A DNA stretch of 43,558 nt from an uncultured Pelagibacteraceae bacterium (GCA_902539195.1 CACBHZ010000005.1:1-43558), one strand, 5' to 3'. Counted from the stretch's first letter, positions 25,539 to 34,074 are shown. Numbers and translations: made by a program. Notes: a model not told the origin generated them from the letters alone.

Positions 25539-26875
25539 TGCTTTCACATTTAATAGACCCAGCAATTTTAGGTTTCATACTTATTGGTGTGATGTTGTTT
25601 GCAATATTTATAGGATTTCCAATTTCATTTACTCTTATTTTTTTAGGTTTCGTTTTTGGTTATTTGGGTTTTGGAAAATTAGTTTTCTACTTAATGACAC
25701 TACAATTTTCTATGGTGATGACCGAACAAACTCTCGCCGCCGTCCCCTTATTTGTATTTATGGGAATAATGATGGAACAAGCAGGTTTAATGGAGAGATT
25801 ATTCTCAGCTTTCCAAATGATGTTGGCAAGAGTTAGAGGCTCTTTATATTATGCAGTTTTATTTGTTTCAGTAATATTCGCTGCCGCAACTGGAATAGTT
25901 GGTGCATCAGTTACTATTCTTGGAATTATGGCTGCAAAATCAATGAATAGATCAAATTATGATGTAAAATTAGCTGCTGGTACAATTACTGCAGGAGGAA
26001 CTTTAGGTATATTAATTCCTCCAAGTATTATGCTTGTAGTTATGGGTCCAATTATGGAAATTCCCGTAACTGATTTATTTGCTGCAGCAATAGTTCCAGG
26101 AATATTGTTGGCATGCTTATATGCTGCATACACTACTTTTAGATGTATGATGAACCCAAAATTAGGTCCACCCATACCAGAAGAATTAAGAACAACAGAT
26201 TTAAAAAAATTATGGCTAGAATTTTTCTTAGGATTAGTGCCACCAGCAGCATTAGTTTTTGCTGCATTAGGTAGTATTTTATTTGGTTTTGCTACCCCCA
26301 CTGAAGCTGCAGGATGTGGTGCAGGTGGTGCATTATTGCTTTCACTTGCTTACAAAAAATTAACATTAAAAAAATTACAAGACGCACTAGTTAAAACTTT
26401 AGAAATTTCTGCATTAATTATGGTTTTAGTTGCTGCTTCTAATTTCTTTGGAGCAGTGTTTGCAAGATTAGGAACTCCAATGGTTTTGACAGATTTTCTT
26501 TTATCACTTGAGATGAATAAATATTTAATTTTAGGAATAATCATGATCATGATTTTTCTTTTAGGATGGCCATTAGAGTGGGTACCAATTGTTATGATAG
26601 TTGTTCCTATAATTTTACCATTGGTAGAAGCATTAGGATTTAATCTAACTTGGTTTGCAATTCTTGTTGCTGTTAATTTGCAAACAGCCTGGCTCTCACC
26701 CCCCGTTGCGTTATCTGCTTATTTTTTAAAAGGAGTAGTTCCAAGTTGGGATTTAAAAGATATTTATCTTGGAATGATGCAGTTCATGGTATTGCAGATA
26801 ATTGGATTAATTATAATCATAGCGTATCCAAAAATAGTACTATGGCTGCCAACTCTCTTATATGGACAGCAGTAA
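25538..26875 (+). CDS. dctM: TRAP transporter large permease subunit (DctM)
   Basis: This 445-residue polytopic protein of the DctM family has about 12 hydrophobic segments. AAATGIVGASVTILGIMAAK near 113-132 and GTLGILIPPSIMLVVMGPIM near 154-173 are the paired half-membrane loop regions that form the transport site. WLSPPVALSAYFLKGV near 390-405 is the second-repeat equivalent. It is coupled to dctQ by a TAATG overlap. It completes a second TRAP system distinct in sequence from the one at 4665-7473. The TakP-like receptor suggests keto- or hydroxy-carboxylates, but this is inference. Confidence 0.94.
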   Translation: MLSHLIDPAILGFILIGVMLFAIFIGFPISFTLIFLGFVFGYLGFGKLVFYLMTLQFSMVMTEQTLAAVPLFVFMGIMMEQAGLMERLFSAFQMMLARVRGSLYYAVLFVSVIFAAATGIVGASVTILGIMAAKSMNRSNYDVKLAAGTITAGGTLGILIPPSIMLVVMGPIMEIPVTDLFAAAIVPGILLACLYAAYTTFRCMMNPKLGPPIPEELRTTDLKKLWLEFFLGLVPPAALVFAALGSILFGFATPTEAAGCGAGGALLLSLAYKKLTLKKLQDALVKTLEISALIMVLVAASNFFGAVFARLGTPMVLTDFLLSLEMNKYLILGIIMIMIFLLGWPLEWVPIVMIVVPIILPLVEALGFNLTWFAILVAVNLQTAWLSPPVALSAYFLKGVVPSWDLKDIYLGMMQFMVLQIIGLIIIIAYPKIVLWLPTLLYGQQ

Positions 26876-26897
26876 ATAATTGATTAATATCATTTAG

Positions 26898-28352
26898 GTG
26901 AATCAAAGCGATAAATTTCAACTAAGGAATTGGGAACTAGTTTCAATAAATCCTAATAATAGAGACTGGAGTTGGAAAAATTACTTTAACTTTTGGGCTA
27001 TAAATATTCAAACAATAGTTGGGTTCTCTTTAATATCAGCTTTATATTTATTTTATGATCTGAATTTTTTTGTTGTCCTAACAGGATCATTGCTAGCAGG
27101 ATTGTTAGTATTCTTTTTTGCTAACATCATTGGAAAAATTTCTCAAAGTAGCGGATTAAGTTTTCCAACAATTCTTAGGCTTTCAATGGGTTTTACTGGT
27201 GCCAGATATGTAGGGATGATCAGAGGATTAGTTGGTTTGTTCATGTTTGGTGTACAAACATTTTTTATATCAAAATCACTAGGTTATATTGCAAGGATCA
27301 TAATATTTAAAATTGATAATCAACTTTTACAAAATGAAATATTCTTATTATTCTTTTTTGGTTTGAATTTAATTGATTGGGTTTGTTTGTTGTTAACTTT
27401 AATATTTCAATACATCCTTTTTACAAAAGGACAGAATTTTCTAAAATCATTTATTAATTTTTCAGGTCTTTCAATATATTTAGGACTATCTGTTTTATTA
27501 ATTGTTATTTTATCTGAGTATTACAATGAACTCCTTAATGGAATAAAACTAAGCTTAGTCTTTAGCAATTTTGCAATTCAATCAAATATCGCTCCAATAA
27601 TTTCAATCACAGGAACCTTATTTGCTTATTTTGCTATTGTGCTTCTTACTTTTGGAGACTTTTCTAGATACTCAATGAATTATAAGGAAATGACAAAAGG
27701 AAACTTAAGTATAATATTAAATTTAATATTCTTTTCTTTTTTCTCTGTTTTGATCACTTTAGGTTCAGATATTATTCTTACTAGCAAAGGTTTAAATGCT
27801 TCAAGTCTACTTACTAATCCAAATGATATAATTGGAAAATTTAATAATAACTTTCTAACTTTCTTTTGCTTGATATTTATTATTATCTCTTCATTATCAA
27901 CTAATTTGATAGCAAATTACATTCCCTCGCAAAATACATTGATAAATTTTTTCCCGAACTCTTTAACGTTAAAAAAAACAGGAATTGTAATATCAATTAT
28001 TGGGTTAATTATTTCAACATTTTGGCTTTCAATTTTCAGTAAAGCTAATGTTTTGATATTTGTTGAAGCTGTAGCAACAACATTTGGACCAATTTTCGGA
28101 GTATTGGTTGCAGACTATTATCTATTTAAAAAACAACAAATTAATCACAAAGAGCTTTTTTATCCTAAAGAACATACAGAATATATTTACAGTAACGGTT
28201 GGAACCTCAAAGCATTGTATGCTCTTTTAATTGGATCAATATTTTCTTTATCATCTCTGCTAAATGAAAATTTAATACAATATCAATCTTTTGGATGGAT
28301 TATAGGAGCATTCGCATCTTATTTAGTATATTATTTATTGAATAATAAATAA
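26898..28352 (+). CDS. NCS1-family nucleobase/allantoin-type permease
   Basis: This 484-residue protein has about 12 membrane helices. It begins with a GTG at 26898, 22 bases after dctM, with only a weak GG ribosome site. The order of features matches NCS1 cation symporters (purine, cytosine, hydantoin, allantoin). An N-terminal amphipathic part ends NPNNRDWSWKNYFNFWAINI. GLSFPTILRLSMGFTGARYV follows in helix 3. Helix 6 has LLTFGDFSRYSMNYKEMTKG, and EAVATTFGPIFGVLVADYYL lies near residue 397. The exact substrate is unknown. Association with a creatinase-like hydrolase and oxidoreductases hints at a small nitrogenous compound, which is inference. Confidence 0.85.
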   Translation: MNQSDKFQLRNWELVSINPNNRDWSWKNYFNFWAINIQTIVGFSLISALYLFYDLNFFVVLTGSLLAGLLVFFFANIIGKISQSSGLSFPTILRLSMGFTGARYVGMIRGLVGLFMFGVQTFFISKSLGYIARIIIFKIDNQLLQNEIFLLFFFGLNLIDWVCLLLTLIFQYILFTKGQNFLKSFINFSGLSIYLGLSVLLIVILSEYYNELLNGIKLSLVFSNFAIQSNIAPIISITGTLFAYFAIVLLTFGDFSRYSMNYKEMTKGNLSIILNLIFFSFFSVLITLGSDIILTSKGLNASSLLTNPNDIIGKFNNNFLTFFCLIFIIISSLSTNLIANYIPSQNTLINFFPNSLTLKKTGIVISIIGLIISTFWLSIFSKANVLIFVEAVATTFGPIFGVLVADYYLFKKQQINHKELFYPKEHTEYIYSNGWNLKALYALLIGSIFSLSSLLNENLIQYQSFGWIIGAFASYLVYYLLNNK

Positions 28353-28354
28353 TA

Positions 28355-29359
28355 ATGAAAGCTCTTGTCTACACTGGTGTTGAGGAGATGGAATTTAGGG
28401 AGGAAAAAGAACCTTCTGAAAAACCTGGAGAAAGTATTCTTAAAGTTCATGCATCAGGTATCTGTGGTTCTGATATGCATGCCTACCACGGAAAAGATGA
28501 GAGAAGAATTCCACCGTTAATTTTAGGTCATGAAGTTAGTGGTCAAATAATTAACGGTAAACTTAAAGATCAAATTTCAGTTCTTAATCCATTAATAACT
28601 TGCAGAAATTGTGAATACTGCAAAAGTGGAAGAGAACATTTATGTCCAGATAGAGTTCTTCTAGGAATGAATAGACCTTATGAAAGACAAGGTGCGTTTG
28701 CTGAACTTGTAACAGTTCCAGATCACAATATTTTCAAAGTTCCTGAAAAGCTTGATGTAAAAGAAGCTGCGGTTGCAGAACCAACAGCTGTTTCATATCA
28801 TGCAGTATTATTAGCAGTAGAAGCATCGAAAAAACCATTAAATGAATGTAGAACTCTTGTTCAGGGTGGTGGAGCAATTGGGTTATTATGTGCATTAATT
28901 TTATCCAAGATCCAAGGAAATACAAATTTAACTATTTCTGATCCAAATCAAAAAAGACTTAATGCATGCTCAAAATATGTAGATGCAAAAACAGTGTCAC
29001 CAGATCATAAAGATATTAAAGAGAGCAGCTTTGATCTAGTTTTTGATACTGTTGGGCTTGAAGTTTCACGACAGCAGGCAATCAGTGTTGTAAAACCAGG
29101 AGGAATAATAGTTCATATCGGACTAACTCAGCCTGCGGGATCTTTTAATTTTAGGAAAGCAACTCTTCAAGAAGTTACTTTTATTGGAACTTATTGTTAT
29201 ACAAATAAAGAGTTTGGAGAAACTATTGATATTTTAACTAATAAAAAGCTAGGCAAGATAGAGTGGATTGAGTACAGAAATCTTAAAGATGGTTGGGGAG
29301 CCTTTAAAGAAATTCATGATGGAACCTGTTCAGCCCCTAAGATAGTGCTTCTGCCTTAA
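28355..29359 (+). CDS. Zinc-dependent medium-chain alcohol/polyol dehydrogenase
   Basis: This 334-residue MDR-family enzyme oxidises an alcohol with NAD(P). The catalytic zinc site is C37 with H59-E60 (GHEVSG). The structural zinc site is complete, with C83, C86, C89 and C97 (CRNCEYCKSGREHLC). The Rossmann motif is VQGGGAIGLLCAL near 170-182. It resembles threonine/sorbitol/galactitol dehydrogenases. The start lies two bases behind the permease stop, so the permease and dehydrogenase are likely one unit. The enzyme may oxidise what the permease imports. It ends in a TAA that overlaps the stop of the reverse microprotein gene. Confidence 0.9.
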   Translation: MKALVYTGVEEMEFREEKEPSEKPGESILKVHASGICGSDMHAYHGKDERRIPPLILGHEVSGQIINGKLKDQISVLNPLITCRNCEYCKSGREHLCPDRVLLGMNRPYERQGAFAELVTVPDHNIFKVPEKLDVKEAAVAEPTAVSYHAVLLAVEASKKPLNECRTLVQGGGAIGLLCALILSKIQGNTNLTISDPNQKRLNACSKYVDAKTVSPDHKDIKESSFDLVFDTVGLEVSRQQAISVVKPGGIIVHIGLTQPAGSFNFRKATLQEVTFIGTYCYTNKEFGETIDILTNKKLGKIEWIEYRNLKDGWGAFKEIHDGTCSAPKIVLLP

Positions 29360-29487
29360 ATTCTTGGTTTTTTAAGAGGTATTAATACCTTCTTTTCTCC
29401 GAATTTTTCTGAATTTTTTGAAATTACAGGTGCAGTTATAATTATAGACCAATAAATCATCAAACCAAAAAGAACTGTTAACTTCAT
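29356..29487 (-). CDS. 43-residue membrane microprotein
   Basis: A reverse-strand frame from the ATG at 29487 to a TAA at 29356 encodes 43 residues. A hydrophobic helix (MKLTVLFGLMIYWSIIIT, then AP) is followed by the polar tail SEKFGEKKVLIPLKKPR. The helix-plus-basic-tail form resembles other small SAR11-style membrane proteins in this window. It occupies most of a 220-base gap and overlaps the dehydrogenase stop by four bases (TTAA). No Shine-Dalgarno is evident, and coding is judged only from composition. It could instead be noncoding. Confidence 0.45.
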   Translation of the reverse strand: MKLTVLFGLMIYWSIIITAPVISKNSEKFGEKKVLIPLKKPRI

Positions 29488-29582
29488 ATCATCAAAATAG
29501 AGAACAATAATGAATTATGCATGTTTAAATAATGTCAAAATTTTGAATTTGAAAATTATTTTATCTTTTATATAGAGAGGAC

Positions 29583-30236
29583 ATGTTTAGATTTTTATTT
29601 AAATTGATTTTGGTTACAGCGTTGTCTCAAACTGCTTTGTATGCAGAGGAGATAAAAGTATTTGAGTTTACAGACAAAGAATTATCAGAATTAACAGTTA
29701 GAAAAGTAAGAGGGGCAGATAATAAAACTACATATTCAGTCGGATCTAACGAGAATGGCAATTATTTAAAAGCTATTGCAGATAATGCCGCTTCTGGCCT
29801 AGGTAAGGAGATTAAAATTGATTTAAATAAAACCCCTTTCATAAATATAACTTGGAAAATTGAGAAAGATATACCGGAGATAGACGAGACAGCTAAAAAA
29901 GGTCACGATTTTGCAGCAAGAGTATTTGTTATAAAAAAAACTGGAGCTACCGCTTTATCAAATAGAGCAATAAATTATGTCTTTTCAAGCAATCAAGATG
30001 TTGGAAGCAATTCACCAAGTCCATATACCAAAAAGTCTATAGATAATGTGCTTGCAACTACCAAGACAAACTTAAATGAATGGGTAACTGTCAAAGCAAA
30101 CGTTAAAGAAGATTTCAAAAAATTCCATAATTTAGATGTTAATGAGTTAGATGGAATAGCGATAATGTCAGATACAGATAATTCCAAGAAAAAATCAATT
30201 ACTTACTATCAAAATATCTATTTTTCTTCTCAATAA
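29583..30236 (+). CDS. DUF3047 exported protein
   Basis: This 217-residue protein has a signal peptide (FRFLFKLILVTALSQTALYA, cleavage near 21). The mature sequence follows the DUF3047 pattern. It has GNYLKAIADNAASGLGKEI, then INITWKIEKDIP. KKGHDFAARVFVI and NRAINYVFSS follow, then NEWVTVKANVKEDFKK and a closing GIAIMSDTDN block. The domain is a predicted periplasmic beta-sandwich of unknown role, common in marine proteobacteria. A good ribosome binding site (AGAGAGGA) precedes the ATG. It is followed by the thioesterase gene after 19 bases. Confidence 0.88.
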   Translation: MFRFLFKLILVTALSQTALYAEEIKVFEFTDKELSELTVRKVRGADNKTTYSVGSNENGNYLKAIADNAASGLGKEIKIDLNKTPFINITWKIEKDIPEIDETAKKGHDFAARVFVIKKTGATALSNRAINYVFSSNQDVGSNSPSPYTKKSIDNVLATTKTNLNEWVTVKANVKEDFKKFHNLDVNELDGIAIMSDTDNSKKKSITYYQNIYFSSQ

Positions 30237-30255
30237 ATTTTATTAATATCAGTGG

Positions 30256-30648
30256 ATGAAAGTATTTAAGTATCATCTAAAAGTATACTATGAGGATACT
30301 GATTTTGGTGGAATAGTTTACCACGCAAATTATTTAAAGTACTTTGAAAGAGCAAGATCTGAGCTTATTTATTCAATAGGATATTCAAATAAAAAGTTAT
30401 TAGATAAATATAATGTTTTAATAGCTGTTAAAACTTGCAACGTAGATTTTAAAAAACCAGCAAAATTTGAGGATAAAATTACTGTTTTCACAAAAGTTAA
30501 ATCTAATACTTTAACTACTATTACAATGTCACAAGTTATTAAAAGAAAATCAGATATTTTATGTGATGCAGAGATTAAATTAGTATCTCTAAATAAGTTG
30601 GGAAAACCAGTAAAACTTCCAAAAGAACTTATTAACAAATTAAACTAG
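30256..30648 (+). CDS. ybgC: YbgC-type acyl-CoA thioesterase (hotdog fold)
   Basis: This 130-residue 4-hydroxybenzoyl-CoA-thioesterase-family protein has the active-site block YYEDTDFGGIVYHANYLKYF (10-29). It contains the catalytic aspartate D16 or its neighbour in E-D-T-D, and H23. YbgC proteins hydrolyse short acyl-CoA or act with phospholipid synthesis proteins at the cell envelope. In many proteobacteria the gene precedes tolQRAB, but that cluster is not here. The 3' end overlaps the convergent uracil-DNA glycosylase gene by nine bases. The symbol reflects family membership only. Confidence 0.88.
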   Translation: MKVFKYHLKVYYEDTDFGGIVYHANYLKYFERARSELIYSIGYSNKKLLDKYNVLIAVKTCNVDFKKPAKFEDKITVFTKVKSNTLTTITMSQVIKRKSDILCDAEIKLVSLNKLGKPVKLPKELINKLN

Positions 30649-31314
30649 CTCTTTTACTTTTTTAAATAGTTTGGTCATTTGTTTTTCGTTTATTCTGCCA
30701 GTATTTACATTTCTTGGACTTGGGTGGTAACAGCCCATTAACAATACATCATTGGGTAATTTAAAGTATGACCCATGACCAAATTTTACTCTCTCATTGT
30801 AATCAAAATTTTCTCTATAAAATTTTACACAAGTATCAAAGGCAATTTTCCCTAAAGCCACAATTATTTTAAGATTTTTAAGTATTTCAAATTCAGATTT
30901 AAAGTAACCAAAGCAATTTTTTAACTCTTCATTTAATGGCTTATCTCCTGGAGGGACACACTTTAAAGCTGGTGTTATGAAAGTATTTTTTATTTTCAAT
31001 CCATCATTTACATGATCTGAATTACTTTGATTGGCAATTTTTACATTATGTAAGCATTTATATAAAAATTCCGATGATTTATCGCCAGTAAAGACACGAC
31101 CAGTCCTAGTTCCACCATGAGCTGCTGGTGCAAGTCCTACTATCATTATCTTTCCATTTATATCACCAAAACCTGTTACTGGTTTCCCCCAATAGATTTG
31201 GTTCATGTATTGTTTTCTTTTTTCTGTAGATATTTTTTTTCTAAACTTCACAAGTCTTGGACATTTATTGCATTTAATTATTGTTTTTTTTAATTTTTCA
31301 AATTTAACTGTCAT
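30640..31314 (-). CDS. Family 5 uracil-DNA glycosylase (UdgB type)
   Basis: This 224-residue DNA-repair enzyme removes uracil, and in this family also hypoxanthine, from DNA. Four cysteines that bind a [4Fe-4S] cluster are present: C15, C18 (KCNKCPRL), C119 and C134. The family 5 motif GLAPAAHGGTRTGRVFTGD (60-78) lacks the polar catalytic residue of other families, as is normal for UDGb. The second motif, GCYHPSPRNVNTGR near 194, is intact. Its ATG is divergent from the phosphatase ATG with only two bases between, so its promoter must lie inside the neighbour. It overlaps ybgC at the 3' end. Confidence 0.92.
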   Translation of the reverse strand: MTVKFEKLKKTIIKCNKCPRLVKFRKKISTEKRKQYMNQIYWGKPVTGFGDINGKIMIVGLAPAAHGGTRTGRVFTGDKSSEFLYKCLHNVKIANQSNSDHVNDGLKIKNTFITPALKCVPPGDKPLNEELKNCFGYFKSEFEILKNLKIIVALGKIAFDTCVKFYRENFDYNERVKFGHGSYFKLPNDVLLMGCYHPSPRNVNTGRINEKQMTKLFKKVKELV

Positions 31315-31316
31315 TT

Positions 31317-31871
31317 ATGAAATATATTTATATCTCTATTTTTTTTATTCTAAATCTTTTTATTTCAAATAATGTAATCGCCGATCAATCAGTTATTAAA
31401 GAATTACAGAAGGGTAGAAAGATTGTATTTATAAGACATTCACTTGCACCAGGAAATGGAGATCCTGACAACATTGATTTAACAAAATGTGATACTCAAA
31501 GAAATTTAAATCAAGAGGGCATAGAGCAATCAAAAAAAATTGGAATTTTATTTAGCGATAATAATATCAAAATTGATAAAGTATTATCTAGTGAGTGGTG
31601 TAGATGCAAAGACACTGCAAGATTTGCCTTTAATAATTATGAAACCTTCAAAGGTTTAAATTCTTTTTATCAAGAAAAGTTTTATAAATATAAAGATGAA
31701 CAAATTAAGAGTTTAAAAAAATATATATCTAACTGGAATAGTGAAAAAAATCTTGTTTTAGTAACCCATTTTGTAGTTATTTCTGAAATATTCAATGTTG
31801 GCGTAAGTTCAGGAGAGATGATAGTTTCAGATAAAAATTATAAAATATATGGTAATATTATTGCTAAATAA
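31317..31871 (+). CDS. Exported histidine-phosphatase-family protein
   Basis: This 184-residue protein has a signal peptide (IYISIFFILNLFISNNVIA, cleavage after residue 22), which supports the ATG at 31317. The phosphohistidine motif is R40-H41 (VFIRHSLAPG). R96 lies in SSEWCRCKDTA, and the second catalytic histidine is H151 in LVLVTHFVV. The fold is that of SixA/phosphoglycerate-mutase-like phosphatases, here in the periplasm. Two nearby cysteines, C95 and C97, and C58 may form disulfides. The substrate is unknown, and phosphate scavenging is one possibility. It is followed six bases later by the SHOCT protein gene. Confidence 0.88.
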   Translation: MKYIYISIFFILNLFISNNVIADQSVIKELQKGRKIVFIRHSLAPGNGDPDNIDLTKCDTQRNLNQEGIEQSKKIGILFSDNNIKIDKVLSSEWCRCKDTARFAFNNYETFKGLNSFYQEKFYKYKDEQIKSLKKYISNWNSEKNLVLVTHFVVISEIFNVGVSSGEMIVSDKNYKIYGNIIAK

Positions 31872-31877
31872 AAATCT

Positions 31878-32939
31878 ATGATAAGAAAACATACTATTCT
31901 AACTTTAGTTTTATTTTTTTGTTTTTTTAGTTATGCAAATGCTAATAAATTTAAAATTAAAGACCTGGAAATTGATCTCTTTGATAAAAATAAACAAATA
32001 AAAAGCTTTAAAGCTATTAGTGAAGGATTTGTGCAAGTAAAATTTAATGTTTTTGCAGAAAAAATTGATGATGAAAATGTTGGGCCGATTATTTTGATTG
32101 TAGAGAGCAAAGGTGATAAATTTGGTATAGACATAAGAAATTTTTTTTTAAACTATTTTTTTAATAATAAAAATCCTGTTTTTAATAAGGACGATTCATA
32201 TCTTTATATAACTGATAAAAAAAAAAATAATGCACTTCAAATAAAAGAATTTAATTTAGAAAAATTTGTTAAAAGATCAGATGATTTTCCAGAGGTAAGG
32301 AGTGTATTTAAATCTCTTTTCAAAAATAATTCTATAAAAATTAACGATACTGTTCTTAAAAGTGATCATCTCTATGTAACGTCTGGTGGTAAAGTAGTCT
32401 GGGTTAGTTACATGTATAATTATAAAGCTGCAATTAAAGGAAATCTTTTTCAAAATGGTATATCTAAATTTCATCCAAAAAATATAAATGAGTTTCCAAG
32501 GTTTAAAAATTACATGGATAATTGGACAAACCTTGCACTAAAAAGACATGATGAATTCCAAGAAAAATTAAAAATAAAGACAAAGATAAATTTAGTTTCT
32601 GATATTTATGATAATCAACAAAATTTAGATTATTATGAAAATTTATTTACCTCCTTAAATATAAATGAAAATGAGATTGAAAATAAAGAAGAAAAAGAAA
32701 AAAAAGCTAAAGAGGAAAAAGAAAGAAAAGCAAAATTAGCCGCAGAAAAGAAAGCTAAAGAGGAAAAAGAAAGAAAAGCTAAAGAACAAAAACCTAAAGA
32801 GGAAAAATCTAAAGCGGAAGATGAAATAAGTGTTGATGATTTAATGTCTAAAATTAAAGAATTAAATGAAATGTTTAAATCGGGCTTAATTTCAAAAGAT
32901 GAGTTTGAAATGCTTAAAAAAAAGCTTTTAAAAAATTAA
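31878..32939 (+). CDS. Exported protein with charged coiled coil and C-terminal SHOCT domain
   Basis: This 353-residue protein has a signal peptide ending SYANANK (about residue 22). Residues 23-265 form an unrecognised domain. From about 268 to 315 there is a highly charged helix with repeated KEEKERKAK units, a likely single-helix or coiled-coil spacer. The last 35 residues (DDLMSKIKELNEMFKSGLIS, then KDEFEMLKKKLL) are a clear SHOCT domain, a short module that often ends envelope or oligomerising proteins. An A11 tract occurs near 32217-32227. It lies six bases behind the phosphatase gene, so the two may be one envelope-related unit. Confidence 0.82.
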   Translation: MIRKHTILTLVLFFCFFSYANANKFKIKDLEIDLFDKNKQIKSFKAISEGFVQVKFNVFAEKIDDENVGPIILIVESKGDKFGIDIRNFFLNYFFNNKNPVFNKDDSYLYITDKKKNNALQIKEFNLEKFVKRSDDFPEVRSVFKSLFKNNSIKINDTVLKSDHLYVTSGGKVVWVSYMYNYKAAIKGNLFQNGISKFHPKNINEFPRFKNYMDNWTNLALKRHDEFQEKLKIKTKINLVSDIYDNQQNLDYYENLFTSLNINENEIENKEEKEKKAKEEKERKAKLAAEKKAKEEKERKAKEQKPKEEKSKAEDEISVDDLMSKIKELNEMFKSGLISKDEFEMLKKKLLKN

Positions 32940-32966
32940 ACTAAATAATTTAGATTTTGTATTGAA

Positions 32967-33821
32967 ATGAAAGTTGGATTTATAGGTGTTGGTTGGATGG
33001 GGTTTGGTATTGCAAATAACATCCTTAAAAATAATCATGAATTATTTGTAATCGCTAATAAAAATAGACAGCCAATTGATAGAATAGTTAAAGAGGGAGC
33101 AATAGAAGTTAAATCTTATGATGAACTTTGTAAAAGTGGATTAGATGCATTATTTTTATGTGTAACGAATTCTCTTATTGCTCATGAAATTGGAAAAAAA
33201 ATAGTAACATTGCTAAATGATAAAACAATCATCATTGATATTACAACACATAATCAAAATGGATCTATTGAAATGGAAAAAATATTAAATTCAAATAATA
33301 TTCCTTATTTGGAGTGTCCTGTTATGGGGGGTCCTGTTCAAGCAGAGGAGGGAATATTGGGTGGAATTGTTGGTGGAACTGAACAAAATTTAAAAAGATC
33401 AGAAGAACTTTTAAAATGTTTTTGTAAAAATTATTATCATTTTGGAAATATTGGAGCTGGTGCAAAAACAAAATTATTAAATAATTTTCTATCATTAGGA
33501 ACAGCCACTTATGTAATTGAGTTAATAAAAGCTGCAAAAAAATTAGATATTGATTTAGATAAACTTTATAAAGTAGCACAATTAGGATCTGGTAATTCTA
33601 ATGCTTTAAAAAGAATTTTTGATAAAGTTTTAGAGGATGATTACACAGGTTTTAAGTTTACAGCGACTAATACACTAAAAGATTTAACATATATAACTGA
33701 TTTATTAAAAGGTATGGATAATGCGGAAAAATTATCTGACTTATCAAAATCATTTTATAAAAAAGCAGTTGATGATGGTGACGGTGAACTTTTTATAAGT
33801 GAATTAATAAAAAAAAATTAA
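32967..33821 (+). CDS. 3-hydroxyisobutyrate-dehydrogenase-family NAD(P) oxidoreductase
   Basis: This 284-residue beta-hydroxyacid dehydrogenase has the cofactor motif GFIGVGWMGFGIA (4-16). The substrate loop ECPVMGGPVQAEEGILGG is at 116-133, and the catalytic lysine K169 lies in AGAKTKLLNN. These enzymes oxidise 3-hydroxyisobutyrate, tartronate semialdehyde or related acids. In the family the substrate loop begins D-A-P-V-S-G-G. Here it is E-C-P-V-M-G-G, so the substrate specificity may differ. It is 27 bases behind the SHOCT gene. Its stop overlaps the stop of a convergent small membrane protein gene. Confidence 0.88.
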   Translation: MKVGFIGVGWMGFGIANNILKNNHELFVIANKNRQPIDRIVKEGAIEVKSYDELCKSGLDALFLCVTNSLIAHEIGKKIVTLLNDKTIIIDITTHNQNGSIEMEKILNSNNIPYLECPVMGGPVQAEEGILGGIVGGTEQNLKRSEELLKCFCKNYYHFGNIGAGAKTKLLNNFLSLGTATYVIELIKAAKKLDIDLDKLYKVAQLGSGNSNALKRIFDKVLEDDYTGFKFTATNTLKDLTYITDLLKGMDNAEKLSDLSKSFYKKAVDDGDGELFISELIKKN

Positions 33822-33997
33822 TCTTTTTTTTCTTCTTTTTCTTTTTCAGCGAAGAATAAAGCGATCGCAAATAAAGTTGTCCATCCAATTCCTAATAAAG
33901 CTTTTGGACCTGTTTCAGCACTCCATATATCTAAAAAAATTGCACCTAATGCAAGTCCGACTAGATAAATAACAATTGCAATATTTGTTTTGCTCAT
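33818..33997 (-). CDS. 59-residue two-helix membrane protein
   Basis: A reverse-strand ATG at 33997 opens a 59-residue frame with two hydrophobic helices (about 5-24 and 34-50). They are separated by DIWSAETGPK, and the protein ends in a charged AEKEKEEKKD tail. The regular hydrophobic pattern and charged tail support coding. Its stop overlaps the oxidoreductase stop (33818-33821). No family is recognised, but the layout resembles small conserved SAR11 membrane proteins. It is transcribed divergently from the tRNA-Leu/tig unit. Confidence 0.6.
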   Translation of the reverse strand: MSKTNIAIVIYLVGLALGAIFLDIWSAETGPKALLGIGWTTLFAIALFFAEKEKEEKKD

Positions 33998-34032
33998 ATC
34001 AATTAAGCTAATGTTTTACACTATTATTCTAA

Positions 34033-34061
34033 TTGGACAATTATAAACAATCATATATAAA
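34033..34061 (+). promoter_or_regulatory. Promoter of tRNA-Leu and trigger factor
   Basis: TTGGAC (34033-34038) and TATAAA (34056-34061) are spaced by 17 bases. They would start transcription near 34068, about seven bases before the tRNA. This is the best sigma-70-type promoter seen in the window. No further promoter can fit between the tRNA and tig, so it should drive both. Confidence 0.7.
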
Positions 34062-34074
34062 GCACCAATAATTT

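Noticed and set aside
25477..25836. Forward frame of 119 codons over the dctQ/dctM junction
   Set aside because: It is out of frame with two certain TRAP genes and reads as low-complexity F, S and R; no start signal.
32680..32820. Repeated AAAGAGGAAAAAGAAAG-type DNA as a tandem repeat element
   Set aside because: The repeats are in frame and encode the charged KEEKERKAK helix; they are explained by the protein.
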